Shown: positions 1 to 8,807, numbered from the stretch's first letter. The stretch is DNA of 64,000 bases from Halopseudomonas pelagia (GCF_009497895.1 NZ_CP033116.1:186001-250000), one strand, 5' to 3'. Program-made: numbers and translations. Notes: a model not told the origin generated them from the sequence alone.

Positions 1-641
1 ATCGGAACGACCAGCGCCGTGGTCAACCGCGGGTCACTCAAACAGAGGGTAACGATGGCCAACAGAATCACTGCGCTACCCATCGCCTGGCGGATTATCA
101 CAGTAGCCGTATGGGGAGCTGCGATCGGGGCATTGGCCTGTTCACCGCCCGGGTCTGGCAACAATGCATGGGCTGCCCATGCCAGCAATAAGCCCAGACT
201 GATGGCCTTGGCCAGTAACAGCACGATTGACTCACCCAGGTCAGGATGCAGGATATCCAGCAACGGCACAGCAATAGCAATCACCAGCATCAGGGCCGGT
301 CCGGCACCGCCCAGTTGCCGACCCTGGACGACAAAGCAGGCGAAGTAAAACAACCAAAGCAGCGGTAACAGGATCCATGGTCGTTCTCGTAGCACGCCGG
401 TCAACAACACCAATAGCGCACCGGCAAGCAGAACAATCAGCACTGTCATCAACCCTTGACGCAGGGTTAAGGGGCGGCGGCTGGCCAGCAGGAACTGCGT
501 CGCAAACAAAGGGGCGAGAAAGGGTAACGGCCCGCCTAAAACCAGACCCAGGCAAAATCCCACAGTCACCGCTGAAGCGACGCGCAATCCCTGACGTTTG
601 GCCCGCCTGAGTTCCAGCTGCAGTTCTTTATCAATTGACAT
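1..641 (-). CDS. DUF2955 family membrane permease (3' part outside window)
   Basis: Reading the minus strand from an ATG at 641 gives an open frame of 213 codons running off the left edge, so only the N-terminal part is present. The protein begins MSIDKELQLELRRAKRQGLR and then shows clusters of hydrophobic segments separated by short basic loops, typical of DUF2955/FUSC-like inner-membrane proteins that pair with an HlyD adaptor to export aromatic or other small molecules. Its start overlaps the last 11 bases of the HlyD gene, so translation is probably coupled and the two form one efflux unit. The substrate cannot be told. DUF2955 is assigned from context and membrane pattern; the family name is less sure than the gene itself. 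Confidence 0.8.
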   Translation of the reverse strand, partial: MSIDKELQLELRRAKRQGLRVASAVTVGFCLGLVLGGPLPFLAPLFATQFLLASRRPLTLRQGLMTVLIVLLAGALLVLLTGVLRERPWILLPLLWLFYFACFVVQGRQLGGAGPALMLVIAIAVPLLDILHPDLGESIVLLLAKAISLGLLLAWAAHALLPDPGGEQANAPIAAPHTATVIIRQAMGSAVILLAIVTLCLSDPRLTTALVVP

Positions 642-1761
642 AGCTGAGCCAGGCGCCGAGGCGCGCGGTGAACGCGCCCAGCCAATTGGTCAGGGGGTTG
701 TCATCGGTATAAATCACTACTGTCACCTGCGAGCCGTAACGCGGGCCGACTGGATAAGGTTTTTCAACAATCAGGCGCACCGGAAAACGCTGCGGGTCGC
801 GCACCCAGCCGCTTTGATTGCGCACCGACGGCAGCGCGGTGTGGCTGCTGCCTTCCTGCGACACGCCCCAGCCGACGCTTTCAACGCGTCCCTTGAACAC
901 GCGGCCGGGTAACAGATCAAACACCAGCTCTGCAGGATCATCGGCCTGCACGTGCTCCAGGCTGTTTTCCTTGAAGGCAGCAGATACCCAGACAATGTCG
1001 GCGTCAATAAACGTCAGCGACGGCTGACCCACGCTAACTACTTGGCCCACCGCGAGTTGCAGGTTGGTCACCACTCCATCTGACGGCGCGACAACATCAG
1101 TGCGTCCCAACTCGAGCCGAGCTTTTTCCAATGCTGCCAGGGCCTGCTTAAGTTGCGGGTTGTCGCTACCTTCCGCCCCTAACTGTTGCCGCGCGCGCTG
1201 CAAGTCAGCCTGGGCTTTGCTGACTGCGGCCTCGGCGGAACCCAAGGAGGCATCGGCATCATCCTGGCGCGCTGTAGCAAATACACCACGCTCGACCATC
1301 TGCGCTACGCGCTTGGCCTGCTCGCGTACGTTATCGCGCTGGGCACGGGCAGACACCAGCATCGCCTGGGCAGCATCCACTGAAGCCGTGTTGGCGCCGA
1401 TTGCCTGACCCGCTTCCTCCAGCCGCGCCTCAGCCTCCCTGACTGCTAGTCTGTAGGGCAGAGGGTCTACACGAAACAATAATTGGCCGGCCTCTACCCG
1501 CGCGTTGTCGAGCACCGCTATTTCGGTGACTCGACCCGACACCTCGGGAGCCATGTTGACCACGTAGGCCTGCACCACGGCCTGTGAAGTCGATGGCGTG
1601 CGCCGCTCCATGACGATTGACACGGCGAACAACAGCACAATCAGGATCACCACGGCCAGGGCAACGCCTCGTAGCGGGTTGGCTGGAGCCGCTTTCTTGG
1701 GCGGAGGCTCGTGGGCAATCGCCGTCTCCGTAGGGTCGGGCGCATTCAGTGTGTCGGCCAT
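631..1761 (-). CDS. HlyD/EmrA-family periplasmic adaptor
   Basis: A 376-residue membrane fusion protein: cytoplasmic N-terminus, one transmembrane helix at about residues 29-52, a biotinyl-lipoyl-like segment (VVNMAPEVSGRVTEI), a long alpha-helical hairpin rich in Ala, Glu and Gln (about 90-200), and a returning lipoyl half (VVAPSDGVVTNLQLAVGQ). Such adaptors bridge an inner-membrane permease to the periplasm or an outer-membrane channel. The ATG at 1761 is preferred over one 13 codons upstream because AGGTG lies just ahead of it. It sits between a small membrane protein gene upstream and the DUF2955 permease, whose start it overlaps; this resembles the AaeXAB or YibH type of layout. Confidence 0.88.
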   Translation of the reverse strand: MADTLNAPDPTETAIAHEPPPKKAAPANPLRGVALAVVILIVLLFAVSIVMERRTPSTSQAVVQAYVVNMAPEVSGRVTEIAVLDNARVEAGQLLFRVDPLPYRLAVREAEARLEEAGQAIGANTASVDAAQAMLVSARAQRDNVREQAKRVAQMVERGVFATARQDDADASLGSAEAAVSKAQADLQRARQQLGAEGSDNPQLKQALAALEKARLELGRTDVVAPSDGVVTNLQLAVGQVVSVGQPSLTFIDADIVWVSAAFKENSLEHVQADDPAELVFDLLPGRVFKGRVESVGWGVSQEGSSHTALPSVRNQSGWVRDPQRFPVRLIVEKPYPVGPRYGSQVTVVIYTDDNPLTNWLGAFTARLGAWLSYVN

Positions 1762-1826
1762 ATATACACCTGCTAGGTATACAAAAATGGGTAATGCCAT
1801 TGGCGCCGGATCTGAGCCGCGCAGCC

Positions 1827-2351
1827 TCAGACCGCGTCGGCGTTGATCACCCGTGCCTTGCGGATAAACAGCGCGCGCAGCTTTTCCCAGAAGTTGCCAC
1901 CGAGCACAAAGAAACTGCTGATCAGCAGCACATCACCTAACAGCTGCAATGCCCAGCTATTGGGCCGCAGGCCAGGTGCCAGGGCGTCAATATAGGGCTC
2001 GAGAAACGACGACACCAAAGGCAGGCAAAACATCACCAGACCAATACGGTAGCGGGTGGCACTGACCTCGACATCGCTGCTGGGAGCGAGATCGGAGACG
2101 TAACCGAACAGATGCTTTTTCAGCTCCTGAAAACCGGCCTTGCCCATGACCGCGATCACCAGCAGCAGCAGCACCTTGTTGATGATGAACAGCGCGCCAG
2201 TCAAAGCGGCAATGCGCGAGCCTGGCGCATCCGCCATCGCCGCGAGCGGCACCAACAGCCACAGGATGGGCATTAAACAGAGAAAGCCGATGCCTAGCTT
2301 GAAGCGCCACTTAGCGGACTTTGGCGCTTCCGAAATCTGTGCCGTGATCAT
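1827..2351 (-). CDS. Small membrane protein with tandem transporter-suffix-like repeats
   Basis: A 174-residue protein with about four hydrophobic segments. It reads as an internal duplication: RFKLGIGFLCLMPILWLL near the N-terminus matches RYRIGLVMFCLPLVSSFL near residue 100, and LLLLVIAVMGKAGFQELKK matches LLISSFFVLGGNFWEKLRA. Each copy looks like the unit NCBI names the transporter suffix domain, but that name is from memory. It is the first gene of the operon with the HlyD adaptor (66 bases downstream) and the DUF2955 permease, so it is probably an accessory membrane subunit in the place AaeX holds in E. coli. Its precise role is unknown. Confidence 0.7.
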   Translation of the reverse strand: MITAQISEAPKSAKWRFKLGIGFLCLMPILWLLVPLAAMADAPGSRIAALTGALFIINKVLLLLVIAVMGKAGFQELKKHLFGYVSDLAPSSDVEVSATRYRIGLVMFCLPLVSSFLEPYIDALAPGLRPNSWALQLLGDVLLISSFFVLGGNFWEKLRALFIRKARVINADAV

Positions 2352-2355
2352 GATG

Positions 2356-2371
2356 TATTACCTGTGTAATA
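2356..2371. promoter_or_regulatory. Inverted repeat, candidate operator of the HlyD/DUF2955 operon
   Basis: TATTAC-CTGT-GTAATA is a perfect 6+6 inverted repeat lying five bases upstream of the ATG at 2351. Its place between likely promoter and start codon suggests a repressor site, but no regulator gene adjoins the operon in the window. Confidence 0.4.
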
Positions 2372-2440
2372 AGGGTTGTAGATAACTGATCTTTCCCCCA
2401 GCACCTCAAAATGACCCGCACAAAAGCATGCTCATTTAAC

Positions 2441-3007
2441 TTATGAGCTTGATAAACAACGCCAGGCTGTGTTGCTGGCCGTTTGTGTGATTTCCGCGGC
2501 CAGTTGCCGCAAATTCTGTTGATGGGCGATTACGATGTCGTCAATGCTTAAGCCCGCAGCTGTCTGTAGTCTGCTGCGGCAATGCAGCAGCGGCCTGGCA
2601 TTGGCGCCCAGGTCTCGCAGACGCCAATTGACGTCAATCAGCGCGTATTCCCCGGGTAGAGAATCCAAACGCTGGACATCCAGTCGTACCGAAACCTTGC
2701 CTGCCGCGCCCGGATTGGGTAATTGCTGCTCCAGGGCACTGCGCATTTCATCCACCAGGCTCGCCCCCCACCAATGGCCCTCCAGAATGGCCAGGCTGCT
2801 GTCGCTTTGGCGGACGACAATCTGCTGCCGGTCCACCTGGGGCGGTATGCTGATGGTTTCGATCTGCACCTCAACATTGTGCCTCTGAACGGCGCCGGAT
2901 GACTGTGCCGAAGTGGGAGACAGGGTGTGGAACTGAATAGGATCACTGCGGCAAGCAGCCAGGAGCAGCACCGCGGCGGCGAGCATGATCTTCCGTGGAA
3001 AATCCAT
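2441..3007 (-). CDS. pqiC: PqiC-type outer-membrane lipoprotein
   Basis: A 188-residue protein with a lipoprotein signal peptide ending in the lipobox LLAAC, followed by a mature domain of the ABC-type transport auxiliary lipoprotein family (DUF330/PqiC). PqiC is anchored in the outer membrane and joins the PqiB tunnel there. The ATG at 3007 is chosen because GAAGGAG precedes it; an in-frame TTG seven codons upstream would lie against the pqiB stop. It is the last gene of the pqiA-pqiA-pqiB-pqiC operon. Confidence 0.88.
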   Translation of the reverse strand: MDFPRKIMLAAAVLLLAACRSDPIQFHTLSPTSAQSSGAVQRHNVEVQIETISIPPQVDRQQIVVRQSDSSLAILEGHWWGASLVDEMRSALEQQLPNPGAAGKVSVRLDVQRLDSLPGEYALIDVNWRLRDLGANARPLLHCRSRLQTAAGLSIDDIVIAHQQNLRQLAAEITQTASNTAWRCLSSS

Positions 3008-3024
3008 GGGTGATGCTCCTTCAT

Positions 3025-4671
3025 TCAATTGGACGGCGCTCGCAGCGGCGCCGCATTCTCCGGCCGGCCGCGAATCAGCGACTCCGGATGACGTCCCAAA
3101 TACTCCGATAGCTCACGCAGGGAGCGCGAGGTACGACCCAGCTCCTCCAGCATTTGCGTCAGCTGTTCCCGTTGCGGAGAGTCCTCGGCGAGTGTCGAGC
3201 TGGCCGACCCCAGGGCTTTGCTGGCTTCCGTCAAGGTGGTGGTTACCTCAGGCAAGGTGCTGGCGTTGACCTGCGCCAGAACCTTGCGCAACTCGACCAG
3301 GCTGCTGTCGAGGTTCCCCGCAATGCGGTCCAACGGCAGATTGCTGATCTTCTCGACCACAGACTGCAACTGTTCCTGCACCTGTTCGAAATCGCCAGGA
3401 ATGGTGGGTATGGTCACCGGTCTGGCGATCGGATCAAACTCGACCTTCTCTGCATTCGGATAGAAATCGAGCGAGATAAACAGCTGGCCAGTCAGCAGGT
3501 TTCCGCTACGTGCCTGCGCTCGCAGCCCGTTATCAATAAAGCTGCCCATAAGCCGAACACCGGCGGCTTCATCGTTGGGGTCATGGTTGAGCGCTTTAAG
3601 CATCTTTGCGTGTGCCAGGCCAAGGCGCTGCGGATAAATCACAATGCCCACCTCTAATGGAAAGCTTCGTTCTGATGGGTCGAAGTCCAGGTTGACCGTC
3701 ACCACTTTGCCGATGTCGATGCCAAGAAATTCGACCGGAGCACCGACCTTTAATCCGCGCAATGCCTGGTCGAAACGCAGGCTCAGATACTGGGCTTTGC
3801 CGTCGGGCGGAGCCAAAGCAGCCTGTTGGTCATCGAACAGCTCAAAGCCGCTGTTTTCTTCGGCCGGTTGATCATTGGGGCTGTAGTCCGGAGCGCGGAA
3901 GGCAATGCCGCCCATCAAAATAGACGAGAAGGATTCGGTTTGTACCGCAAAGCCGTTGGCATCCAGCCTGACGTCGATACCACTGGCGTTCCAGAAGCGG
4001 GTATTGTCGGTCACATAAGCATCGTTCGGCGCATGCACAAACACGTCGATGCTGACGCTTTTGCCGTCAGAGTCCAGGGCGTAAGCCACCACCTGACCGA
4101 CCGGGATCTTGCGGTAGTAAACCGGTGAGCCAATGTCCAGCGAGCCCAGGTCGGTGCTGCGCAGGGTAAAACGCTTGCCCGGCTCACCATAGGTAATGAG
4201 CGGGGGCGTTTCCAGGCCTTCAAAGTGCTTTACCAGGGTAGTCGACTGGCCAATATCAGCGCCGATGTAGTCGCCGGAGAGCAGCGTATCGATACCGGAA
4301 ACACCACTGGCACCAATGCGCGGCCGCACCACCCAGAACTGTGAGTCTGCGCGGGTAAAGCTCTCCGCTTCCTTGGCCAGCTTGATGGTGGCGTTGACGC
4401 TTCTCTGATCCTCACTCAACGCCACATCCGAGACGTAGCCAATCACCACATTGCGGTATTTGACCTGCGTCTTGTTCGCGGTCAGGCCGCTGCCGGTTTT
4501 GAAGGTCACCGTGATCGTGGGCCCGACCTGCAAGACGTTGTGCACCACCAGGGAAATACCCACCAGCACTGCCACTATGGGTACGATCCACACCAGCGAC
4601 ACTCTGAAGCGGCGGGTTTTGACGACAGCCTTGCCAGGGGGGCGAGATTCGTCAGTGGCTTGCGATTCCAT
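3025..4671 (-). CDS. pqiB: PqiB, MCE-domain intermembrane lipid transport protein
   Basis: A 548-residue protein with a single transmembrane helix at about residues 24-46 and then three consecutive MCE domains (starting near residues 50, 165 and 290; VTFKTGSGLTANKTQVKYRN is a typical first-domain start), ending in a coiled-coil-like helix (about 430-520). In E. coli PqiB hexamers form a hollow needle that spans the periplasm and moves phospholipids between membranes. The length matches E. coli PqiB (about 546). It overlaps the upstream pqiA gene by 20 bases and is followed after 17 bases by pqiC, so all four genes are likely one transcript. Confidence 0.93.
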   Translation of the reverse strand: MESQATDESRPPGKAVVKTRRFRVSLVWIVPIVAVLVGISLVVHNVLQVGPTITVTFKTGSGLTANKTQVKYRNVVIGYVSDVALSEDQRSVNATIKLAKEAESFTRADSQFWVVRPRIGASGVSGIDTLLSGDYIGADIGQSTTLVKHFEGLETPPLITYGEPGKRFTLRSTDLGSLDIGSPVYYRKIPVGQVVAYALDSDGKSVSIDVFVHAPNDAYVTDNTRFWNASGIDVRLDANGFAVQTESFSSILMGGIAFRAPDYSPNDQPAEENSGFELFDDQQAALAPPDGKAQYLSLRFDQALRGLKVGAPVEFLGIDIGKVVTVNLDFDPSERSFPLEVGIVIYPQRLGLAHAKMLKALNHDPNDEAAGVRLMGSFIDNGLRAQARSGNLLTGQLFISLDFYPNAEKVEFDPIARPVTIPTIPGDFEQVQEQLQSVVEKISNLPLDRIAGNLDSSLVELRKVLAQVNASTLPEVTTTLTEASKALGSASSTLAEDSPQREQLTQMLEELGRTSRSLRELSEYLGRHPESLIRGRPENAAPLRAPSN

Positions 4672-5296
4672 TCGCGACCTCCCGCTGTGTCGGATTTTCC
4701 CAGATCAGGCGTGGATCGAAACTCATGGCCGAGAGCATGGTAAACACCACTACCAGGCCAAAAAACAGGATGCCCACGCGTGGTTCGATATCCGCCAGGC
4801 CGTGGAATTTCACCAGCGCAGCAACCAGCGCGACCACGATCACATCGAGCATCGACCAGTAGCCAATCAGCTCGATAAAGCGGTAAAGCCTGGAGCGTTC
4901 CTTGCGCGCCCAGTTACTGCCCCGTTGCGCCGTCACCAGTAGAAGCGACAGGACGGCGAACTTGACCCCCGGCACGGCAATACTGGCGATAAAAATGATC
5001 AGCGCAATATCCCAGGCGCCATGCTGCCAAAATTCCAGCACCCCGCTCATTATGGTGCTATCGGCGCCATTGCCGAGCATGCTGGTGTTCATCACCGGCA
5101 GCACATTAGCGGGGATGTAAAACACTAACGACGTCAGCAAGAACGCCCATGAGCGCGACAGTGAGTTGGTCTTGCGCGCGTGCAGCGGGGCGCCGCAGCG
5201 CTCACAGAACAGGGGTCGCCCGGACATGTCACAGCTCTTGCCGCAGCTATGGCAGAGGCAAAGGTTCAGGTCGCTGGCCAGCGTTGGCGTATTCAA
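4652..5296 (-). CDS. pqiA: PqiA domain protein, second copy
   Basis: A 214-residue inner-membrane protein with an N-terminal zinc-ribbon-like cluster (CHSCGKSC then CERCGAP) followed by about four transmembrane helices carrying the PqiA signature (PANVLPVMNTS, GYWSMLDVIVVAL). No ATG lies before the cysteine cluster. The likely start is a TTG at 5296 overlapping the TGA of the upstream pqiA gene in TTGA, so it would depend on translational coupling. E. coli PqiA is one about 417-residue protein with two such halves; here the halves are separate genes, an arrangement I recall from other pseudomonads. Confidence 0.85.
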   Translation of the reverse strand: MNTPTLASDLNLCLCHSCGKSCDMSGRPLFCERCGAPLHARKTNSLSRSWAFLLTSLVFYIPANVLPVMNTSMLGNGADSTIMSGVLEFWQHGAWDIALIIFIASIAVPGVKFAVLSLLLVTAQRGSNWARKERSRLYRFIELIGYWSMLDVIVVALVAALVKFHGLADIEPRVGILFFGLVVVFTMLSAMSFDPRLIWENPTQREVANGIASH

Positions 5297-5889
5297 GGCA
5301 GGTCCCACAGCTCGCGCACGTCGCGACCGGCAACCGGGATCAGCAACACGCTGAGCGCGGCCAGCGCAAACAAGCCGACGCCTGGCAACACGTCGAGCAT
5401 GCCAGCGAGTTTGAATACCGCTACCAACGCGCCCAGCAGGCACACCTCCAGCATGCTCCAGGGCCGCAGCGACTCAAGCCAGCGCATGCACAGCTTGAAG
5501 CCCGGAGCACGCTTGCGGGCCAGGGCGAAGCTGAGCACCCAGGCCAGCCCGAGCAGTTGAAAGATGGGGGCGATGATGATGGAGATAGCAGCTACCAGCG
5601 CGATGAACGTAATCGGCCCGACGCTGAGCGCCAATACCGCATCCCACAACGTGGCACTGTTTTTCTGCCCTTGCAGGCTGATGGTCATGAGGGGATAAAA
5701 GTTGGCCAGTATCCACAGCACGCCGGCGGTAATCGTCAGCGCCAGCCGCTGGTCGATCGCCATACCACTGGCACGCTGCAGCACGCCACCGCAGCGCGAG
5801 CAAAGGGAGGTCTGGTGCTTGGCGAGAGCAACCCTTTCAAACACGCAATCGCAGTGTTCACAGATGATCAACTCGTCGCAGTTCGCCAT
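5293..5889 (-). CDS. pqiA: PqiA domain protein, first copy
   Basis: A 198-residue inner-membrane protein: N-terminal zinc-ribbon cysteines (CEHCDCVF, CSRCGG), then four predicted membrane helices with the PqiA motifs ILANFYPLMTISLQG and RPWSMLEVCLLGALVA. It corresponds to the first half of E. coli PqiA, the membrane partner of PqiB that is induced by paraquat in enteric bacteria. The ATG at 5889 is chosen over upstream TTG/GTG codons; GGGTG lies about 8 bases ahead. It is the first gene of the pqi operon. The 253 bases between it and the next gene (5890-6142) hold no convincing gene. Confidence 0.87.
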   Translation of the reverse strand: MANCDELIICEHCDCVFERVALAKHQTSLCSRCGGVLQRASGMAIDQRLALTITAGVLWILANFYPLMTISLQGQKNSATLWDAVLALSVGPITFIALVAAISIIIAPIFQLLGLAWVLSFALARKRAPGFKLCMRWLESLRPWSMLEVCLLGALVAVFKLAGMLDVLPGVGLFALAALSVLLIPVAGRDVRELWDLP

Positions 5890-6142
5890 GGATATCACCC
5901 GCAAGCGATGTCAAGCAACAGGGGCCGCGATCGTCGTCTCAAAGGGTAAAGGCGCGCACTGCTTATGCGGGTAAAATAACAGTAGACCCTGGAATTGAAT
6001 TCGTCGAATGGGGCCCGGAAGATTTAATCCAGGCAGCATGAACAGGGCTTTCGAAGCCTTTACTCGCTCAGCCAGATAGCCAGGTTCAGCCGCGTCGCCT
6101 TGATCGAGTAAAACATCGGAAAATAATTGCCAGCGACACAAC

Positions 6143-6535
6143 TTAACTCTCAGACCGCCCCGTCCCTTCCCGATCACGCAGATAGCGTTTCGCCAACGGA
6201 AAGGTCGGCAACCATGACTCACGGCGGATAGCCCAGCTTTCGTAGGTAGGCGTTAGCTGGTCAGGTTTATCCAGAGAGCCCAGATGTACTTCGATTTCGT
6301 CATCGCTGCGCGCGAAAACAGAGGAGCCACAGCGGGGACAAAAGAATCTTCCGGCATAGTCGCGGGTTTCGCCCTCAATCGTCACCGCCTCTGCGGGGAA
6401 CACTGCCGAGGCGTAAAACAGCGCGCCATGATGCTTGCGGCAATCGAGGCAGTGACAAATCCCAACTCGGTAGGGCCGTCCCGACGCCAGAATGCGAACG
6501 TCGCCGCACAGGCAACCGCCAGTGAATTGCTCCAT
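6143..6535 (-). CDS. GFA (CENP-V) domain zinc protein
   Basis: A 130-residue single-domain protein of the glutathione-dependent formaldehyde-activating/CENP-V fold. The zinc-binding pattern is intact: GGCLCGDVR at the N-terminus, CHCLDCRK about 20 residues on, and FCPRCGSSVF near residue 70. Family members bind two zinc ions; most have no proven reaction and only a few are true S-hydroxymethylglutathione synthases, so formaldehyde detoxification should not be assumed. It stands alone on the minus strand between the pqi operon and a DUF2845 gene. Confidence 0.88.
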   Translation of the reverse strand: MEQFTGGCLCGDVRILASGRPYRVGICHCLDCRKHHGALFYASAVFPAEAVTIEGETRDYAGRFFCPRCGSSVFARSDDEIEVHLGSLDKPDQLTPTYESWAIRRESWLPTFPLAKRYLRDREGTGRSES

Positions 6536-6610
6536 GCTGCGTCTCCTAATGAACTGGATGGAAGCTGAGCCTTAACTGAGCTTAGCCGAAGCTTGGTGAC
6601 CCCGGTGAGC

Positions 6611-6916
6611 TTATTGCGGAGAGCGACGACTGCGCACCTCCGCCAGACGCCCATCTACAAAGCGCAAGTGATAGTACATCCCGTTCTGCGGTCCATAGAC
6701 CCAGCGTTCGACCGGCACCGCGTTGGGTACCAGTGCGCCATAACCATCCACTTCGGCAGGCTCGCGGGCGCGGCTGTCCGGTTCACCGCACTTGCTCAGT
6801 ACGCTCTGGATGTCTTCCGCAGTGCTCAGAATGCCGTCCGCACAGCGCATCGACGCCCAGGCGGATGACGCCAACAGCATACCAACGACGACAGCCATCG
6901 TTCGTAAAATTAGCAC
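6611..6916 (-). CDS. DUF2845 secreted protein
   Basis: A 101-residue protein with a signal peptide (hydrophobic stretch ending ASSAWA near residue 21) and a short mature domain of the DUF2845 type: an early cysteine (MRCADG), the segment SVLSKCGEPDSR, and a C-terminal YYHLRFVDGRLAEV. It is probably periplasmic and of unknown function. A GTG start at 6916 is favoured because AAGGGGA sits 8 bases upstream; an in-frame ATG six codons later would shorten the signal peptide. It diverges from the APC permease gene. Confidence 0.8.
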   Translation of the reverse strand: MLILRTMAVVVGMLLASSAWASMRCADGILSTAEDIQSVLSKCGEPDSRAREPAEVDGYGALVPNAVPVERWVYGPQNGMYYHLRFVDGRLAEVRSRRSPQ

Positions 6917-7020
6917 CGGTTATTCCCCTTATCGTGAACGTTGAACCCATGGCGATAGTCTATCCTGATAGTAAGCGCGCACTTTTACCACGACGCAACA
7001 TAACAAAAAGGATCTCGCCA

Positions 7021-8433
7021 ATGAGTAATCCCATAGCCGTCAAGTTCGAACGCGTTCTCGCGCGCAAAGACGTCCTCGCCCTGGCTTTCGGTGCGATGAT
7101 TGGTTGGGGCTGGATCGTGATGACCGGGTCCTGGATTCAGTCCGCCGGCAGCCTGGGCGCTATCACTGCTTTCGTCGTTGGCGGCATAGCCATTCTGTTG
7201 GTTGGTTTGACCTACGCCGAGCTCGCTTCGGCCATGCCGCAAGTCGGCGGCGAGCATGTTTACAGCTACCGCTCACTGGGCCACTTCCCTTCGTTCCTGT
7301 GTACCTGGAGCATCGTGCTGGGCTACATCAGCGTGGTGTCCTTCGAGGCCGTGGCCTTGCCCACAGTAGTTGAACATCTGTTTCCGGGGTACTCGGTGGG
7401 GCATCTGTGGACCGTAGCCGGCTGGGAAGTGGAAGCGACCTGGGTTGCCGTGGGCGTAGTCGGCTCTCTGATAATGATGTGGATCAACTATCTGGGCATT
7501 CGCATGGCGGCGCTGGTTCAGAAGGTGGTGACGCTGCTGATTCTGGTGGTGGGTATCATGTTCATCACCGGCGCGATGTTCACCGGCGATACCGTGACCA
7601 TGGAGCCGCTATTCAGTGTCGAGAACGGCGTGGTCGGCGGCATCATGATGGTGATGATCATGGTGCCCTTCATGTTTGTCGGCTTTGACGTGATTCCTCA
7701 GGCGGCAGAAGAAATCAATCTGCCGTTCCGTGAGATCGGCCGGGTGCTGATGCTATCGGTGCTGATGGCGGTGTTCTGGTATGCGCTGATCATTTACGGC
7801 ACTTCGATGATGCTCACGCCAGCCGCTCTTGAGCAGAGTTCGCTGGCGGTGCCGGACGCGATGCAGGCGGTATTCAACGCGCCCTGGGCCGGCAAGCTGA
7901 TGGTGTTTGCCGGGATCGCCGGCATTATTACCAGCTGGAATGCGTTCTACATCGGCGGTTCCAGGGCGATCTACGCGCTGGCGCGCTCCGGCATGCTGCC
8001 GGCGTTTCTGGCCCAACTGCACCCCAAATACAAAACGCCGGTCAATGCGATTCTGATGATCGGCGTGTTGTCGAGCATAGCGCCGTTCTTCGGTCGCCCG
8101 GCGCTGGTATGGCTGGTGGATGCCGGCGGGCTGGGAATCGTGATCGCGTACTTCTTCGTCGCACTATCCTTCCTCGCCTTGCGCCGCAAGGAGCCAAATC
8201 TGGAACGGCCTTTCAAGGTGCCGGCCGGCATGCTGGTAGGCAGCATCGCCCTGCTTGCTTCGCTGGGGATGATCACACTTTATATGCCAGGCAGCCCATC
8301 GGCACTGCTACCCGTTGAGTGGGTGGTCTTTGCTGGCTGGATGCTGTTGGGGCTGGGTATGTACGCCTGGTCGCGCAAGCGCTACGGCGTCGCCTATTCG
8401 GATGAGGCGATGCGCCGCGAACTGGAGGAGTGA
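7021..8433 (+). CDS. APC superfamily amino acid/amine permease
   Basis: A 470-residue inner-membrane protein with about 12 predicted helices and the APC N-terminal signature (LAFGAMIGWGWIVMTGSW; first helix breaks at GAMIG). The helix 6 region (MVPFMFVGFDVIPQAAEEIN) has the conserved acidic pair typical of amino acid permeases. The family moves amino acids or amines with protons or by exchange; the exact substrate cannot be inferred, though the sequence feels closer to the YhdG/ethanolamine permease side. The ATG at 7021 has AAGGA upstream; a longer frame from 6733 would overlap the divergent DUF2845 gene and is not needed. Confidence 0.85.
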   Translation: MSNPIAVKFERVLARKDVLALAFGAMIGWGWIVMTGSWIQSAGSLGAITAFVVGGIAILLVGLTYAELASAMPQVGGEHVYSYRSLGHFPSFLCTWSIVLGYISVVSFEAVALPTVVEHLFPGYSVGHLWTVAGWEVEATWVAVGVVGSLIMMWINYLGIRMAALVQKVVTLLILVVGIMFITGAMFTGDTVTMEPLFSVENGVVGGIMMVMIMVPFMFVGFDVIPQAAEEINLPFREIGRVLMLSVLMAVFWYALIIYGTSMMLTPAALEQSSLAVPDAMQAVFNAPWAGKLMVFAGIAGIITSWNAFYIGGSRAIYALARSGMLPAFLAQLHPKYKTPVNAILMIGVLSSIAPFFGRPALVWLVDAGGLGIVIAYFFVALSFLALRRKEPNLERPFKVPAGMLVGSIALLASLGMITLYMPGSPSALLPVEWVVFAGWMLLGLGMYAWSRKRYGVAYSDEAMRRELEE

Positions 8434-8443
8434 GGCCAGCGAC

Positions 8444-8459
8444 TGTCTGCCGGCAGACA
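8444..8459. repeat. Perfect 16-base palindrome between convergent genes
   Basis: TGTCTGCC-GGCAGACA lies 10 bases after the permease stop and 25 bases before the end of the convergent DUF3325 gene. It could act as a weak bidirectional terminator, but there is no loop and no T-tract, so a protein-binding site or a chance palindrome is also possible. Confidence 0.35.
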
Positions 8460-8483
8460 ACTGCTGACAGACCAGGACGCCAG

Positions 8484-8807
8484 CTACAACTGGCCAGCCC
8501 CCAGTGCCAGAAAGGGCGCCAGCAGCGTGACCGGGATAATCCAGCCCGGTCGATAGCTCAACATGAGCAGTTGCCCCATGGCGCCCAGGGTGAGCGCCGC
8601 AGCCCAGAACGCCAGGCCTACCGACGCACCCATTGACGCGATTGCCGGCGCAGCCGCCGCTGCCAGCAGCAACCAGCCCAGCAATTGCAGCAGCCGCTGG
8701 CGCTGATGCCCGCAAGGGGTCTGGCATATGCGCTGGTAATGCCTGGGTGTTCCCAGACACAAGCTACCAAAGCCGCTGATACAGAGCGCCAGGCTCAATG
8801 CGATCAT
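8484..8807 (-). CDS. DUF3325 family small membrane protein
   Basis: A 107-residue protein with about three to four hydrophobic helices (MIALSLALCISGFGSLCLG; LLQLLGWLLLAAAAAPAIA; WIIPVTLLAPFLALGAG). The pattern fits DUF3325, a small inner-membrane protein usually encoded with PepSY-TM and DUF3649 proteins in siderophore-receptor neighbourhoods. Its ATG overlaps the stop of the PepSY gene in ATGA, so it is the third gene of that operon. Molecular role unknown; an iron-reduction or iron-import accessory role is inferred from context only. Confidence 0.8.
   Translation of the reverse strand: MIALSLALCISGFGSLCLGTPRHYQRICQTPCGHQRQRLLQLLGWLLLAAAAAPAIASMGASVGLAFWAAALTLGAMGQLLMLSYRPGWIIPVTLLAPFLALGAGQL

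Noticed and set aside
5911..6222. Minus-strand ORF of 103 codons in the gap between GFA and pqiA genes
   Set aside because: It overlaps the GFA gene end, has no ribosome-binding site and no family resemblance. A decayed gene cannot be excluded but is not supported.
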